Shown here in pieces: positions 63,500-64,000 of a DNA stretch of 64,000 nt (positions are counted from its first letter, which is position 1; every line of letters starts with the position of its first letter). Position numbers and translations under genes: made by a program. Origin of the DNA: Flavihumibacter profundi (GTDB lineage Bacteria; Bacteroidota; Bacteroidia; Chitinophagales; Chitinophagaceae); assembly GCF_020076305.1 (NCBI RefSeq), contig NZ_JAIQXE010000002.1:992001-1056000 (forward strand), given 5' to 3'. Under the pieces are notes generated by a model, which was not told the origin of the DNA, ran no database searches, and was given only the letters and a program-made list of their open reading frames with translations.

Positions 63500-64000
63500 A
63501 TGGACAAGATTATTGAAGCAGAAGTCCTCCAACAAAAGAGAAAAAAAACAATCATCACTATTGTTGTCATGATAGTGATACTTATAGCTGCAGCCTGGAT
63601 GCTTCGTTCAAAATTAACATCATCAGTGTCGAGGTCGGTTATCACCACTGCCGTTGTAGAAAAGGGCACAATAGAGAATACGATTTCCGCCTCCGGGGAA
63701 GTATTGCCAGAGTTTGAAGAAACCATAACCAGTCCGATCAGTGCATCTGTACAGGAAGTGCTACTCGATGCCGGTAGTGCGGTGAAACCCGGACAATCAA
63801 TCCTTACTCTCGATAAAACTGCCGCCCAGACAGAATTTGAAAAATTGAAATTTCAGCTCGAATCCAAGCGCAACGATATCAGGAAACTGCGACTGCAGCT
63901 TGATAAAGGTTTCTATGATATCAAGTCTAGCAATGACATCAAACAATTGCGTATCAACAGTTTTGAAGCTGATGTTGAAAATGCAAAACGACTCTTTAAA
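63500..64000 (+). CDS. HlyD-type periplasmic adaptor of an efflux pump, N-terminal fragment
   Basis: The gene runs off the window after 167 codons. It begins MDKIIEAEVLQQKRKKT, followed by one membrane helix (about residues 18-34, IITIVVMIVILIAAAWML). The first half of a lipoyl-like hairpin follows, with ISASGEVLPEFEETITSP and VLLDAGSAVKPGQSILTLDK. A long helix (about 110-167) begins the coiled-coil arm. Such adaptors link an inner-membrane ABC or RND pump to an outer-membrane channel. Pump and channel genes are probably beyond the window. A sigma-54-type promoter lies just upstream. Confidence 0.85.
   Translation, partial: MDKIIEAEVLQQKRKKTIITIVVMIVILIAAAWMLRSKLTSSVSRSVITTAVVEKGTIENTISASGEVLPEFEETITSPISASVQEVLLDAGSAVKPGQSILTLDKTAAQTEFEKLKFQLESKRNDIRKLRLQLDKGFYDIKSSNDIKQLRINSFEADVENAKRLFK

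Overview
The window comes from a Bacteroidota chromosome, most likely the Chitinophagales/Chitinophagaceae. The evidence is the SusC-like TonB receptor with a carboxypeptidase-regulatory N-domain, a FucP/NagP-type sugar symporter, a DUF4293 membrane protein, FtsX-type orphan permeases, KGYYS-repeat secreted peptides, few Shine-Dalgarno sequences, and promoters of the TTTG-N19-21-TAnnTTTG type. No phage, integrase, transposase or CRISPR array is visible, and both ends cut through genes.

Layout. 1-5.7 kb: the tail of an LD-carboxypeptidase, a tiny membrane protein, a minus-strand operon (outer-membrane receptor, ECF sigma factor, one-helix membrane protein, Spy/CpxP-like protein), and two small exported proteins. 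5.7-24.5 kb: a long plus-strand catabolic locus for N-acetylated, possibly sulfated, amino sugars. It holds a Gfo/Idh/MocA oxidoreductase, epimerase, DapA-family aldolase, M20 deacylase, secreted esterase-like hydrolase, GH109-type alpha-N-acetylgalactosaminidase, NagB, sugar symporter, NagA, ApbE, LacI regulator, CocE-type hydrolase, arylsulfatase, a second MFS transporter and a ROK kinase. Sulfatase and GH109 would release amino sugars; the symporters, ROK kinase, NagA and NagB would take GlcNAc/GalNAc-type sugars to the hexose-phosphate level. Two palindromes that look like operators lie at promoters of this locus.

25.3-26.1 kb is a non-coding stretch with three unrelated tandem arrays that all have an 11-bp period, one of them inside a perfect 27-bp inverted repeat, followed by a 31-codon ORF with its own terminator. 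26-41 kb: a second LD-carboxypeptidase, OxyR with both redox cysteines, a minus-strand operon (Kup, rhodanese, hydrolase, AsmA-like protein, hydrolase), an exported protein, a DUF6427-like protein, purQ, and a DsbD pair. 41-56 kb: an ECF sigma factor, uvrA, a three-gene envelope operon with a transglycosylase-like protein, glyA, hsp20, a sugar nucleotidyltransferase, a nitronate monooxygenase-like enzyme, an ABC exporter with a 2H phosphoesterase, and an FAD dehydrogenase. 57-64 kb: a degraded stretch, dnaA, tRNA-Ser(GCU), a RibD/DHFR-like reductase, an FtsX-type permease, a TauE/UreH-like membrane protein, and the start of an HlyD-type adaptor behind a candidate sigma-54 promoter with tandem activator sites.

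All functional calls rest on reading motifs by eye. No database search was run.
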